A stretch of 64,000 nt of DNA. Origin: a bacterium. GTDB taxonomy: Bacteria; Armatimonadota; Zipacnadia; Zipacnadales; Zipacnadaceae. The stretch is from the NCBI GenBank assembly GCA_030603495.1, contig JAUVXR010000014.1, forward strand, positions 6,434 through 70,433, written 5' to 3'. A model generated the notes under the pieces. It was not told the origin of the DNA. It saw only the letters and a list, made by a program, of their open reading frames with translations, and ran no database searches. This document shows, piece by piece, positions 1-8,847 of this stretch; the stretch's first letter is position 1, and each line of letters begins with the position of its first letter. The translations under genes were made by a program, and so were the position numbers.

Positions 1-1
1 A

Positions 2-241
2 CACGACGGGATGCAACTGGCCGAAGAGATAGTGCAGATTTACTCCCAGTACGACTTTGATACTGAGATAATCGTCGCCGCCGCGCGTCATCCTTTGCAT
101 GTGCTGCAGGCCGCCTTGATAGGCGCGCAGATAACTACTATGCGCTTTGATATCCTCGAGCAGATGTTCGATCATCCCTTGACGGACGCGGGTGTGGAGC
201 AATTCCTGGCTGACTGGAATGCTGCCGGCCTATCTCTATAG
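2..241 (+). CDS. Transaldolase / fructose-6-phosphate aldolase family, 3' end only
   Basis: This is the C-terminal 79 residues of a small transaldolase of the TalC/FSA type; the gene begins left of the window. The frame is open from base 2 and reads [17 protein letters not shown]. It continues with [20 protein letters not shown], the last barrel strands and helix of the family, and ends in the usual [13 protein letters not shown] tail. The family transfers or cleaves dihydroxyacetone units on sugar phosphates in the cytoplasm. The catalytic lysine lies upstream, so transaldolase and aldolase activity cannot be told apart. Confidence 0.85.
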   Translation, partial: HDGMQLAEEIVQIYSQYDFDTEIIVAAARHPLHVLQAALIGAQITTMRFDILEQMFDHPLTDAGVEQFLADWNAAGLSL

Positions 242-440
242 TGGTTGGGGGCGAACTTGCCGAGTTTGCAGCAATACGTGATGTCGTCGAGTCTGGCATA
301 ACGAGTGCGGCGCAGGCTCGATCGGCCGCGTAAGTTGGGCCGGCGATGAAGGCACTGGCCGCAACAATCACCAGGATCAAGAGCAGCTCTGACCACGACA
401 ACCTCGGTGCCTTCAACAGCTTCGCAATACTATGAGACAT
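138..440 (-). CDS. Possible small exported or prepilin-like protein
   Basis: This is a weak candidate. An ATG at 440 follows a GGAGGG Shine-Dalgarno sequence on the minus strand. The 100-residue product starts with about 13 polar residues and then a hydrophobic run, [18 protein letters not shown]. The glutamate five residues into that run recalls the Glu+5 of type IV prepilins, although the residue before it is Arg, not Gly. The rest is low-complexity, rich in Ser, Pro and Ala, and unlike anything I recognise. The last 100 bases overlap the 3' end of the transaldolase gene on the other strand, so the true end may be earlier or the gene may be a relic. Confidence 0.3.
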   Translation of the reverse strand: MSHSIAKLLKAPRLSWSELLLILVIVAASAFIAGPTYAADRACAALVMPDSTTSRIAANSASSPPTTIEIGRQHSSQPGIAPHPRPSRDDRTSARGYQSA

Positions 441-644
441 AGTAACCCTCCGTTGGCTCTGCTGACTACTACATTGCTCATGATAGCCTCGATAGACACC
501 GGTGTTATGCCTTCTTATGCTGCCAGGAGTCACGCACACTGCTCTGGTGCCAAGACACCTGGCGGGTGGACATCCCCCGCGCCGCTGGCGAACGATACTG
601 CGTCATTGGCCAGAAGTCACAGACTGAACAGAGGAGGAAGATGT

Positions 645-1781
645 ATGACTGCGCGCGAGCGAGTGTTGATGGCGCTCAATCATGAAGAAGCCGATCGAAT
701 ACCCATCCATGACAGCCCCTGGGCGGCAGCGATCGAGCGTTGGCACAACGAAGGACTCCCTGAGGAAGTCAACCCGGCAGAGTACTTCGACTATGAGTTG
801 GTGGGCTTCGGCGCCGATACTTCACCGCGCCTCCCCATAGAAACCGTGGGTGAGGATGAAGAGTACATCCTCAAGACTACGCAATACGGTGGGCTTCGGC
901 GCGACCACAAAGATTACTCATCTACTCCTGAGATCATTGACTACCCCTGCAAAACGCGGGAAGATTGGGAAGAAATAAAGGAGCGTCTGACTCCGGATCG
1001 TGATCGAGTTGATTGGGAGGGCGCCGGGCTGGCGGGGGCTGGTGAGGATCAGCGTGGGGATGACTCAGTGTTGGAGACCGAGCGCTGCGACTGCTGTCTG
1101 GGTCTGCCCGGTTGGCAACAGGCCTACGACGCAGGCCGGTTCGTCTTTTATCCGGCGGCCTTCGGCTATGACAAGATTCAATGCTACGTAGCTTCCGAGC
1201 AGTTGCTGATAGCGATCGCGAGTGAGCCGGATTGGGTCCGCGATATGTACGAGACGGATGCGACTCTGGCGATTCAGATGTACGAGATAATGACCGAAGG
1301 CGGTTTCCAGTTCGACGGTGCCTACCTTTTCTGCGACCTGGGCTACCGTAACGGCTTGCTCTTCTCACCGCACCACTATGATGAGCAGCTCCGTCCTACC
1401 TTCCAGCGGCTGGTGGATTACTTCCATTCCCAGGGGCTGCCCGTGCTCCTGCACAGTTGCGGCTGCGTCACAGAGCTTATCCCCAGGTTTATTGAGGACG
1501 GCCTGGACTGCTTGCAGCCGCTTGAGCAAAAAGCCGGAATGGACCTGCTAGAGGTGAAGAAGGAATTCGGCAACACGCTGGCCCTGATGGGGGGCATTGA
1601 TGTCAGGACCATGGCTGATTCTGATCCTACGGCAATAGAACAAGAGATTCAGACAAAGATTCCCCTCGCCAAACAGGGCGGCGGATATATCTACCACTCT
1701 GACCACTCCGTGCCCAACAACGTTAGTTTTGATCGGTATTGCCGAACCCTCGAACTGGTCCGCGAACATGGTGCTTATTAA
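645..1781 (+). CDS. Uroporphyrinogen decarboxylase (URO-D) family protein
   Basis: The 378-residue protein belongs to the URO-D superfamily. It opens with TARERVLMALNHEEADRIPI, the typical start of the methyltransferase-like branch (MtaA/CmuA-like), and ends with a barrel segment, LLHSCGCVTELIPRFIEDG, then LALMGGIDVRTM. Members of this branch usually move methyl groups to or from corrinoid proteins rather than making haem. The start is set by GAGGAGGA at 631-638, six bases before ATG 645. The frame is also open upstream, but that stretch lacks family similarity. No corrinoid protein gene is adjacent, so the substrate is unknown. Confidence 0.85.
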   Translation: MTARERVLMALNHEEADRIPIHDSPWAAAIERWHNEGLPEEVNPAEYFDYELVGFGADTSPRLPIETVGEDEEYILKTTQYGGLRRDHKDYSSTPEIIDYPCKTREDWEEIKERLTPDRDRVDWEGAGLAGAGEDQRGDDSVLETERCDCCLGLPGWQQAYDAGRFVFYPAAFGYDKIQCYVASEQLLIAIASEPDWVRDMYETDATLAIQMYEIMTEGGFQFDGAYLFCDLGYRNGLLFSPHHYDEQLRPTFQRLVDYFHSQGLPVLLHSCGCVTELIPRFIEDGLDCLQPLEQKAGMDLLEVKKEFGNTLALMGGIDVRTMADSDPTAIEQEIQTKIPLAKQGGGYIYHSDHSVPNNVSFDRYCRTLELVREHGAY

Positions 1782-1791
1782 CCGACCAGCG

Positions 1792-1812
1792 CGACAGGCG
1801 GGACGCCTGTCG
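1792..1812. repeat. Perfect 9-bp inverted repeat, REP-like
   Basis: The arms CGACAGGCG and CGCCTGTCG are separated by GGA, between the URO-D gene and the sensor kinase. There is no T-run, so it is not a classical terminator. Its compact palindromic form resembles short dispersed intergenic palindromes. I saw no second identical copy in this window. Confidence 0.6.
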
Positions 1813-1854
1813 TACCGGAAAGAGAGAGGCGACAGGAGGAGCAGCAGGCGGGCG

Positions 1855-3441
1855 GTGCTGGGCGCTTTCGTAGTGGCGGTCATCATTGTAGCCCCTGATC
1901 ACTTGATAACCGATCGGGTGGCGCTTTGGAGTGCAGCCGCGCTGGCCGGGCTGCTCACCCTCTGGGCTTGGGTGTTGCCCCGCGTGCGGATCATGTGGGC
2001 GAGGGCCCATCTGCGCACGGCGGCGGGCATCCTCCTGCTTGCCGACGTCATGTGGCTGACTCTATTCGTGTACGGCACTGGTGGCTTTCGCAGCCCCTTC
2101 GAAGGCCTGTTGCTTCTGGTGATCCTCTTTGCTGCCGCCTTCTTCGGTGGGCTGCCCACCGCGCTGCCGTCAGTTGCGTGGGTCGTGGCGCTGATCCACG
2201 TCTGCTTCGTAACCTCAGCTAATGGGGAAGCGGCGAGCGCGTGGCACGTGTCCGGGCGACTGATGAGCATCTTCGCAGTGGCCTGGCTGGCCTACGGCCT
2301 ATCCTGGGTCCTAGAGCGCGAACGCCGGGCGAATGACAGTGTGGTTCGCAACCTCACCGAGGGTATCCTGCTTATTGACGGTGACCAAACGATCGCACTG
2401 GCCAATCCTCGGATTGCCAAGCTTTGCGGCTTGCCGAATGAGCTGCTTGTAGGCGAAGTGATACGTGACATTCCCCGCAAGCCGGTTTATGAACCTCTGT
2501 TGGCGATGGTGGCCGACGTCGGAAAGACGCAAGGGGATACGCTTCTGCGTCGGGATATCACACTGACACTGCCCGAACACGTGGACTTGCGCATTACCAC
2601 GATTCCGTGTGTCATGAGCGACACCCTCGTCGTGGGCTGGGTGGTGATCTGCCATGACATTACGGATTCGAAGACCGCCGATCGCATGCGGGACGAGGGT
2701 ATGGCCGTTCTCTCACACGAACTGCGCTCGCCGTTGAGCACGCTGCGCGCGGTGGCCCATGTGCTGTCCACTCTGACCGAGAACCTCGACTCGGAGGAAC
2801 GGGCCACATACGTTGACGCCATTGACCGGGAAACGGACCGACTGGTGAATCTAGTCACTAGACTGCTGGACGTCACCACTCTGGAGCAGGGGCCGTCCAC
2901 GCTGGAACTCGAGTCGGTGCAGATAGAGAAGCTGATTGCCAAGGTGGCCGATGTCTTCAGGGTCAAGGCACGTCTGCAGGGCATCGCGGTGCGCACCGGC
3001 TTCGGAGCGTGGCTGCCCGATATCACGGCTGACGCTGGCCGCCTCGAGCAGGTACTAGTTAATCTGTGCCAGAATGCCCTGAAATACACCCCCGCAGGCG
3101 GTACTATCAAGCTCAGTGCCATCAGCAAGGGGGACGAGATACAAATTGCGGTGAGTGACAGCGGCTGTGGGATTTCACCGGAACAACTGGAAGCCATTTT
3201 CGACAAGTTCAGTCAGGCCGACGAAGGGGCGGACGTACCTCTCATGGAACGCGGCATGGGGCTGGGCCTGTACATTGCCCGGACCATCGTCCAGCTCCAC
3301 GGCGGAGAAATATCGGTAGACAGCACAATCGGCGAGGGCACGACCTTCTACGTCATCCTCCCAGTAGTGCCCTTGAAGCTACCGCCGGGCATCCACCCTC
3401 GGACACACCACCCGGCATCCTCTTACGCCCAGGTGTCATAG
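1855..3441 (+). CDS. Membrane sensor histidine kinase with PAS-like domain
   Basis: The protein of about 528 residues has five or six hydrophobic segments in the first 150 residues, then a PAS-like sensor (NLTEGILLIDGDQTIALANP). A HisKA domain follows, with the phosphoacceptor His near residue 287 in VLSHELRSPLSTL. The HATPase domain shows the N box NLCQNALKYTP, G1 DSGCGISPEQ and G2 GMGLGLYIARTIV. It should autophosphorylate and pass phosphate to a response regulator, but no partner gene adjoins it. The start is uncertain: GTG 1855 follows GGAGGA at 1835-1840 by a long 14 bases. ATG 1768 would also fit, but it would make the palindrome at 1792-1812 coding and has no visible ribosome site. Confidence 0.85.
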   Translation: MLGAFVVAVIIVAPDHLITDRVALWSAAALAGLLTLWAWVLPRVRIMWARAHLRTAAGILLLADVMWLTLFVYGTGGFRSPFEGLLLLVILFAAAFFGGLPTALPSVAWVVALIHVCFVTSANGEAASAWHVSGRLMSIFAVAWLAYGLSWVLERERRANDSVVRNLTEGILLIDGDQTIALANPRIAKLCGLPNELLVGEVIRDIPRKPVYEPLLAMVADVGKTQGDTLLRRDITLTLPEHVDLRITTIPCVMSDTLVVGWVVICHDITDSKTADRMRDEGMAVLSHELRSPLSTLRAVAHVLSTLTENLDSEERATYVDAIDRETDRLVNLVTRLLDVTTLEQGPSTLELESVQIEKLIAKVADVFRVKARLQGIAVRTGFGAWLPDITADAGRLEQVLVNLCQNALKYTPAGGTIKLSAISKGDEIQIAVSDSGCGISPEQLEAIFDKFSQADEGADVPLMERGMGLGLYIARTIVQLHGGEISVDSTIGEGTTFYVILPVVPLKLPPGIHPRTHHPASSYAQVS

Positions 3442-3602
3442 GAACTGATTGCTGGCTGACTCGCCGGGTAGTACCGAGTAGACCGCCGTGTGCCGTCGCG
3501 ACTTTCTTCAGTAGCATAAGCTCCAGTCCACCACGCCGGCCGGGACGACTGCCGGCTCACTTTCGACGGTCTGGCGGCCCTCAGCGTCTGCAGGGTTATC
3601 GG

Positions 3603-4317
3603 TCAATTCGTGGATGGCGGGGGTGGAGGAGGTGGAGAGATGTCGTCCACCATACGCAGGAAGAAGTCTTCAATGATGGTTCTCGTAGACCGGCACCTTG
3701 ATCCGCCGCTTCTGGAGCTCATAGTGACGCTTCCAGACCACCATAGCTGCCGGACCCGACGGTACGGTCAGCCGGTAGTTCCCACGCCGGTCGGTAAGCG
3801 TGTGGAAGACCTGCCATACAATGTCCGGAGGCACAATGTTGTCGGGGTCCGGAGGCACGTCCCCTGCTGGGGAGCCAATAACGGATATCGCGTCTATAGG
3901 CGGTGGTGGCCGCCAGTTGTTATCACAGATTATCGTCACATGTGCTGCCACCAGAGGAATGCGGTTCCCGGCGGAGCTTTCCCCGTATACCGTGCCAGTG
4001 ACCGTCCCGACTGGCTGGACGAGCGGCACCAGGACAAAATCCGCCACGGCAGTGTGGTAGGGCCTCACTATGACATAGGCCTGGCCGGTGGTCAGGCCGG
4101 GAACTACGACGACAACGAAGTATGGGCCTGGGCGCACGCCACGCATGCGGTAGGTCCCGTCTTCTTCGGTGAAAGCGAAATAGGTGGCCCCGGGCGGAGG
4201 CGGGCCAACTCCTTGGGGGTTGTTGCTGGGTGGGCCCGGGGCTGCTAAGCAGTGCAGGCGCGCCTGGTGGGGTCTATTCTCGAATGAGACGTGTCGGATT
4301 GCACTCGATGAAATTGC
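3603..4317 (-). pseudogene. Broken carboxypeptidase-regulatory-like domain protein
   Basis: On the minus strand the frame holds two repeats of the carboxypeptidase regulatory-like beta-sandwich. The first reads FTEEDGTYRMRGVRPGPYFV, and the second contains LTDRRGNYRLTVPSGPAAMV. The frame is open from about 4317, but the first ATG (4146) lies inside repeat one, and in-frame stops sit directly upstream, so the N-terminus is lost or lies elsewhere. The reading stops at 3670. Shifting frame there gives a natural ending, EDFFLRMVDDISPPPPPP, closing at 3603. A one-base indel near 3670 is therefore likely. Intact relatives are secreted surface proteins. Real decay and assembly error both remain possible. 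Confidence 0.6.
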
Positions 4318-4441
4318 TCAGCAGCCATCGGGCTCCGCAACTATTTCCGGTTGCTGCGAGGTGATGTCAACTGTTTCCCACGAGTCGGTGCGCAGGTCCC
4401 CGATTCAACGGTCCGGTGCAACTGCCCAGCCAGCTCGGACG

Positions 4442-5677
4442 TTATGGGCCGTCCACGTCTTGCAGCGCCTGTGCGTACATCTCGGGCATCATGCTGTTGT
4501 CCACGAAGTTGAGGAAGTCGTTTTTTTCGTTGGAGCGATTGTAGCCGTCGTCGAAGGATATCTTCTTTTCGTTGACCAGCCTGGCGAGGGCAGCTTCCAT
4601 AAGCTGCATCCCCATCGACTGTCCGCTGCTCTGGATAACTGCGCGCATCAGTGAGGTCTTTCGCTCGCGGATGAGGTTGCCAATAGCCGGTGAACCGCCT
4701 GCTTCGCCGACCATTATCTCGTAGGCGGCGATGCGGCCCTCCTGGTCGATCCGCGGGATCAGCTCCTCCGTGAACACGGCGGCCAGGGAGGTGGAGGTCA
4801 TCGCCCGGATCTCTTCCTGCTCGATGGCGGGAAAGGCGGTAACGAGCCGATCAATAGTCTTCGGCGCGCTGACCGTATGCAGGGTCGAGAAGACCAGATG
4901 ACCGGTTTCCGCAGCCTGGAGGCACGCCCGCATCGTCTCCAGATCGCGCATCTCGCCCACCAGCATCACGTCAGGGTCCGAACGCATGTTGCGCCGGACC
5001 GCCTCCGCGAAGCTCATTACGTCCACGCCCACCTCGCGCTGGTTCATAATACTCTGCTTGCCCTCGTGGTAATACTCGATTGGGTCTTCGATCGTGATGA
5101 TGTGGACGTCGCGCTCGCGGTTGATGTAGTCAATCATCGAGGCGATGGTAGTGGTCTTGCCGCAACCGGTCGGCCCGGTCAGCAGAACGATACCGCGCTG
5201 GCGGTGACACAATTCTGTAACGTGGTCAACCGGCAAGCCGAGCTGCTCGAAGGTGAGTATGTCGGTAGGAATCAGACGCAAGGCGATCGCGAGGGTGCGC
5301 TTCTGGCCGAAGACGCTGATCCGGAAGCGGCCGCGGTCCTCGAAGGCGTGACCGATGTCACTGCCGCCGGTTTCATGGTAGTCATTCCAGTAGCGATTCT
5401 CGCCGGTGTCTTCGCCCAGGAAGAAAACCGAGGCCGCAAGCAAGTCCTGGGCATCCAGGTCGCGATAGCCCTCTACGTCATGCAGGTGTCCGTGCCGCCG
5501 GTAGATAGGCGGCTCGCCCACGGTCATATGTATGTCCGACGCCCCCAGCTTCACGCAGCCGTCCAGAAGCGCCTCCATCACCTCCCCGTCCAGGGTCTGC
5601 CCGGCTTTGTTTACTAGCACGTCCGGAGCTTGGACCGTCTTACGATACTGTTGTCCCGCTTGACTCTGCTCTGTCAT
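4442..5677 (-). CDS. pilT: Type IV pilus retraction ATPase PilT
   Basis: The 411-residue protein belongs to the GspE/PilT family of hexameric secretion ATPases, which power pilus retraction from the inner face of the membrane. The N-terminal domain carries LGASDIHMTVGEPPIYRRHG. The core shows Walker A GPTGCGKTTT, the Asp box ITIEDPIEYYH, Walker B DPDVMLVGEMRD and the His box AAETGHLVFSTLHT. The start at 5677 is chosen because AGGTGA lies seven bases upstream; an ATG 60 bases further up lacks such a site. It is divergent from the prepilin gene at 5944, which suits a pilus role. Its C-terminus is somewhat longer than in most PilT proteins. Confidence 0.93.
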   Translation of the reverse strand: MTEQSQAGQQYRKTVQAPDVLVNKAGQTLDGEVMEALLDGCVKLGASDIHMTVGEPPIYRRHGHLHDVEGYRDLDAQDLLAASVFFLGEDTGENRYWNDYHETGGSDIGHAFEDRGRFRISVFGQKRTLAIALRLIPTDILTFEQLGLPVDHVTELCHRQRGIVLLTGPTGCGKTTTIASMIDYINRERDVHIITIEDPIEYYHEGKQSIMNQREVGVDVMSFAEAVRRNMRSDPDVMLVGEMRDLETMRACLQAAETGHLVFSTLHTVSAPKTIDRLVTAFPAIEQEEIRAMTSTSLAAVFTEELIPRIDQEGRIAAYEIMVGEAGGSPAIGNLIRERKTSLMRAVIQSSGQSMGMQLMEAALARLVNEKKISFDDGYNRSNEKNDFLNFVDNSMMPEMYAQALQDVDGP

Positions 5678-5864
5678 TTGACTCACCTCTGCCAGAAGTC
5701 GGTTGCTCTCTTCAAATGTGTGAAACCTTGGCCGCACTACAGCGCCTTCGCTGAACTGCCTTTGCTTCTATTCCCCGGCGCTGCGGTTATCTCCTCTATT
5801 CGCTGGCTGCCCTGGTTTCTCCTCCTTCTGTGTTCGGGCAGGTACTTCCGACTGATATGGAGGC

Positions 5865-5893
5865 TTGACAGCGCGCGCTATCTGTGCTACGAT
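5865..5893 (+). promoter_or_regulatory. Sigma-70-type promoter of the prepilin gene
   Basis: TTGACA at 5865-5870 is followed, after exactly 17 bases, by TACGAT at 5888-5893. Transcription would begin near 5900, ahead of the ATG at 5944. This argues against starting the protein further upstream. Confidence 0.6.
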
Positions 5894-5943
5894 TATGGAA
5901 ATCGTGGCACGCATCCCTCTCTGGAGAGGAGAGCTATACTGCT

Positions 5944-6600
5944 ATGCACAAAGGCTTCACACTCATTGAACTGCTCGTGGTCATTGCCATAATCGCCATC
6001 CTAGCGGCGATTATGTTTCCCGTCTTCGCCCGTGCCAAGGCGAAGGCTCAGTCCACGCAGTGTCTGTCGAATATGAAGCAGCAGGGCATGGCTATTATGA
6101 TGTACTGCTCAGACTGGGATAGCCGCTATCCACCAGCCTATCAGTGGAAGAGCAGGTGCGACGAGTATCTCGGCAGCCGAGAACTGTGGAAGTGCCCCGT
6201 CCGCCCGGAGTTGCCCTGGTACTACGGGCACGGCTATAATATTGGCTGTCCAGAGCCAGATTGTGATCCGCCGGTGGAGGGCTTTCCGGAGAAGATTGAT
6301 ACCAGGGTGAAGCAGCCGAGCAAAAAGATACTCGCTGTCGAATGGGACAAGTGTTTGTCGGGGCCGCCGGTGGGCCCGACCGGCCTTCTTCGCGGAGGTC
6401 AGCTGTGCTACTGGGCGGTTTGCCGCGTGCATGGCGATGGTTCGAATATCATCTTCGGCGATGGTCATGCTAAGTGGATAAAGCCGGAACACTACCACAG
6501 CACCACCGAGCGGATCGACAGCGCGGGCAATCCCGAGCCGGCCAGCCCGACCGTTGTGGAGGAATCAGTCTGGCGCTCGTACTGGGACACTGCCTACTAA
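5944..6600 (+). CDS. Prepilin-type protein with H-X9-DG motif (DUF1559-like)
   Basis: The 218-residue protein begins with a textbook class III signal, KGFTLIELLVVIAIIAILAA. Cleavage should fall after the Gly, leaving Phe+1 and Glu+5, and the product should join a type IV pilus or pseudopilus. The head continues with FARAKAKAQSTQCLSNMKQQ, typical of the large prepilin families of Armatimonadota and Planctomycetota. Near the C-terminus HGDGSNIIFGDGHAKW gives the H-X9-DG signature. GGAGAGGAG lies about 13 bases before the ATG. It is divergent from pilT and followed 12 bases later by the ECF operon. Confidence 0.93.
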   Translation: MHKGFTLIELLVVIAIIAILAAIMFPVFARAKAKAQSTQCLSNMKQQGMAIMMYCSDWDSRYPPAYQWKSRCDEYLGSRELWKCPVRPELPWYYGHGYNIGCPEPDCDPPVEGFPEKIDTRVKQPSKKILAVEWDKCLSGPPVGPTGLLRGGQLCYWAVCRVHGDGSNIIFGDGHAKWIKPEHYHSTTERIDSAGNPEPASPTVVEESVWRSYWDTAY

Positions 6601-6612
6601 AAGAAGGCCTGT

Positions 6613-7242
6613 ATGTGCAATCACGTGACTAGCGGCCCAACCTCCTCCTTCCTGAAGGCTAGAGACATCAGCCTGGCCGGACTGCTGGGGGCTTTGGGAT
6701 TAGTACTACCCATGCTATTCCACTTGATCGGCTTAGGAAAAGTCTTCCTGCCGATGTTCATACCCATCTTGATGGCCGGACTACTTATCTCGCCATGGAT
6801 GGCCGCACTACTGGGGATAGTGGTACCGCTATTGTCGGCCTTACTGACCGGAATGCCACCGCTGGTGCCTCCTATTGCTATACTCATGGCTATTGAACTG
6901 CCAGTTATAGCTATGGTTGCCCATCTACTGTACAGGCGTTGGCGGCTGCATATTGTTATCGCCGTAGTGGGAGCTCTGGTGGCAGGCAAGCTAGTGACAG
7001 GCATAGAGATAGTGACCATCGCACCCCTATTGGGTCTACAAAGGGCAGCTATTCCTTACCTGGTTGTCACCACAGTCACTTCTCTACCCGGTATTATCCT
7101 TAATATTGTGGTGGTCCCGCTGGCAGTTAGAGCTATCGAGCGAGTGACTTTGGTACCCCCGCGAGGTCCAAGTGGGCCCCCGACGCCACTCTCGTCGCTA
7201 CCATCAAATCAGGAGAATGGGACACCGTGGCTAGATTGCTAG
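6613..7242 (+). CDS. ECF transporter substrate-binding (S) component
   Basis: This 209-residue, very hydrophobic protein has about six membrane segments, the size and shape of an ECF-type S component. It overlaps the T-component gene by 16 bases, and the ATPase follows, so it very likely supplies the substrate specificity of this importer. The ligand is not evident: there is no riboswitch upstream (only 12 bases separate it from the prepilin gene) and I recognise no diagnostic binding motif. The downstream FmdE-like gene hints at a metal or metal-cofactor link, which is inference only. The last 30 residues are Pro- and Ser-rich. Confidence 0.7.
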   Translation: MCNHVTSGPTSSFLKARDISLAGLLGALGLVLPMLFHLIGLGKVFLPMFIPILMAGLLISPWMAALLGIVVPLLSALLTGMPPLVPPIAILMAIELPVIAMVAHLLYRRWRLHIVIAVVGALVAGKLVTGIEIVTIAPLLGLQRAAIPYLVVTTVTSLPGIILNIVVVPLAVRAIERVTLVPPRGPSGPPTPLSSLPSNQENGTPWLDC

Positions 7243-8006
7243 GCTGGGCTAGCTGGAATGCTCATACTGGCGACGAAAGCCTTATGCATCGGTTGGATGC
7301 CCGCGTTAAGGTGCTCTGTGCTGTGGGCCTGGTGGCCGCAGTTTTGGTCGTTCCGGTGGTCTCCGGTTGGGCCAAGCACCTGGTTCTGGCTGCATTGGTG
7401 GTGGCCGTGCTTGTCGTGGGTAGGCTGCCGGCAACTGGGTTGCTGCGCCAGTTGCGGTGGATAGCAATCTTTTGTCTAGGCCTGTCCGTTCTTTTGCCCT
7501 TCTTTCGCCCTCATAGCCCTCAGGATGTACTGGCGTTGCCCCTGGCAGGCTTAACCGGTTCCCGGCAGGCAGCCCAACTCATCCTCAGCTTCACTGTCAA
7601 GGGGACTATGGTGGTGAGTACGATATTTGTATTGACTGCCACCACTGGCCTGCGCAAACTAACGGTAGCCTTGTCTGACCTGCGGGTGCCCCACTGCTTG
7701 GTGGAGCTGCTTAGCTTCATCCAGCGCTATGTAGTTGTCCTGGGCCAGGAAGCGCAACATATGGACCGAGCCCGCCGCCTGCGGGGTGGGGGGCGCACCC
7801 TCGCTCTGCGATTTAAAGCCGGAGCAGGTCTAGCCGCAAGCCTGCTTATCCGCACTTGTTTGCGCGCCGAACGGGTGGCTGCTGCCATGGTGACGCGGGG
7901 CTACACCGGCAGACTTCCTCGGATAACTCAAGCCAAAATGAGCGTCGGGGCAATTGCGCTGGTTGTAAGCTTATGGACAGCGCTAGCGGCGCTGGTGATG
8001 TGGTGA
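7227..8006 (+). CDS. ecfT: ECF transporter transmembrane (T) component, EcfT/CbiQ family
   Basis: The 259-residue membrane protein carries the two Arg-containing coupling motifs of EcfT: MDRARRLRGGG near residue 180 and AAMVTRGYTG near 220. These dock on the ATPase. DARVKVLCAVGLV near the N-terminus matches the CbiQ/EcfT opening. The start is GTG 7227 with AGGAGA ten bases upstream, overlapping the S-component gene, which points to translational coupling. It should link the S component to ATP hydrolysis in the membrane. Confidence 0.88.
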   Translation: MARLLGWASWNAHTGDESLMHRLDARVKVLCAVGLVAAVLVVPVVSGWAKHLVLAALVVAVLVVGRLPATGLLRQLRWIAIFCLGLSVLLPFFRPHSPQDVLALPLAGLTGSRQAAQLILSFTVKGTMVVSTIFVLTATTGLRKLTVALSDLRVPHCLVELLSFIQRYVVVLGQEAQHMDRARRLRGGGRTLALRFKAGAGLAASLLIRTCLRAERVAAAMVTRGYTGRLPRITQAKMSVGAIALVVSLWTALAALVMW

Positions 8007-8755
8007 ACACAGCTAGCGAGGCCATAACCGTTGAAGAGCTATCGTACACCTACCCGGATGGCACTGTAGCTCTGCAAAGTCTCTCCTTCCGGATTCACGT
8101 CGGTGAGTGCTTTGGCCTTATCGGGCCTAACGGCGCGGGGAAATCCACGTTGTTGCTACTTCTGAATGGTGTTATTGAGGGGCCAGGGCGTGTATGGTTA
8201 TTGGGCCAGAGCCTGGCCCTATTCAATGAACAGAAACTGCCTCGCCGAATGAGCATGGTATTTGAAAACCCCGACGACCAGTTATTCATGTCTACAGTAT
8301 TTGACGACGTAGCGTTCGGCGCCCTAAACTTAGGGTTGGACGACAATACTGTGAGACAGCGGGTACAGGCAGCTCTCGAGGCGGTGGGGATGGAGGACTT
8401 TGCGGCCAAGCCACCGTATCACCTCAGTTTGGGCGAGAAAAAGCGCGTAGCACTAGCTACTGTGCTAGTAATGGACTGTGAGATTATCGCTCTGGACGAG
8501 CCGACTAATGGTCTGGATCCAGCAGGTCGCGAGGAGTTTATCCAGCTTCTGGACTCCTTGCCGATGACCAAGATCATCGCTGCTCATGATATGGAGTTGA
8601 TCGAGCAACTGTGTGACAGGGTTGCTGTCTTGGATGAGGGTAAGATAGCAGCGGTTGGGCCGGCTTCGGATATCCTGGGCGACGAGGAGCTGCTACGAGA
8701 CCACAAGCTGCGCTGTCCGCTAACCTACCACCGAGTTGCCAAACTTGGTGGTTAG
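7973..8755 (+). CDS. ECF transporter ATPase (A component)
   Basis: This is an ABC ATPase of about 260 residues with Walker A GPNGAGKST, Q-loop VFENPDDQLF, signature LSLGEKKRVALA, Walker B IIALDEPTNGLDP and switch His AAHDMELI. The FENPDDQ form of the Q-loop is characteristic of ECF/CbiO ATPases. Only one ATPase gene is present, so it probably acts as a homodimer, as CbiO does. ATG 7973 gives a 34-base overlap with ecfT. GTG 8003, overlapping the ecfT stop codon, is an equally good start and would remove ten residues that precede the domain. Confidence 0.9.
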   Translation: MDSASGAGDVVNTASEAITVEELSYTYPDGTVALQSLSFRIHVGECFGLIGPNGAGKSTLLLLLNGVIEGPGRVWLLGQSLALFNEQKLPRRMSMVFENPDDQLFMSTVFDDVAFGALNLGLDDNTVRQRVQAALEAVGMEDFAAKPPYHLSLGEKKRVALATVLVMDCEIIALDEPTNGLDPAGREEFIQLLDSLPMTKIIAAHDMELIEQLCDRVAVLDEGKIAAVGPASDILGDEELLRDHKLRCPLTYHRVAKLGG

Positions 8756-8847
8756 TGATGCAACAGCAATATCCGAGTTGGCTTGCTCACCGTATTGGCC
8801 TGTCTCGTACGGCAACAGCTAGAGTATCAATAGAGGAGGCTAAAGCA

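Noticed and set aside
934-1368. Arg-rich minus-strand frame opposite the URO-D gene
   Set aside because: Its composition is that of a shadow of a GC-rich coding strand, and it has no ribosome site.
3610-4248. Plus-strand frame of 212 codons with a Gly-rich start
   Set aside because: It is the complement of the carboxypeptidase-regulatory repeats, which show clear domain patterns on the minus strand.
6601-6612. Riboswitch ahead of the ECF operon
   Set aside because: Only 12 bases separate the prepilin stop from the S-component start, so there is no room for one.
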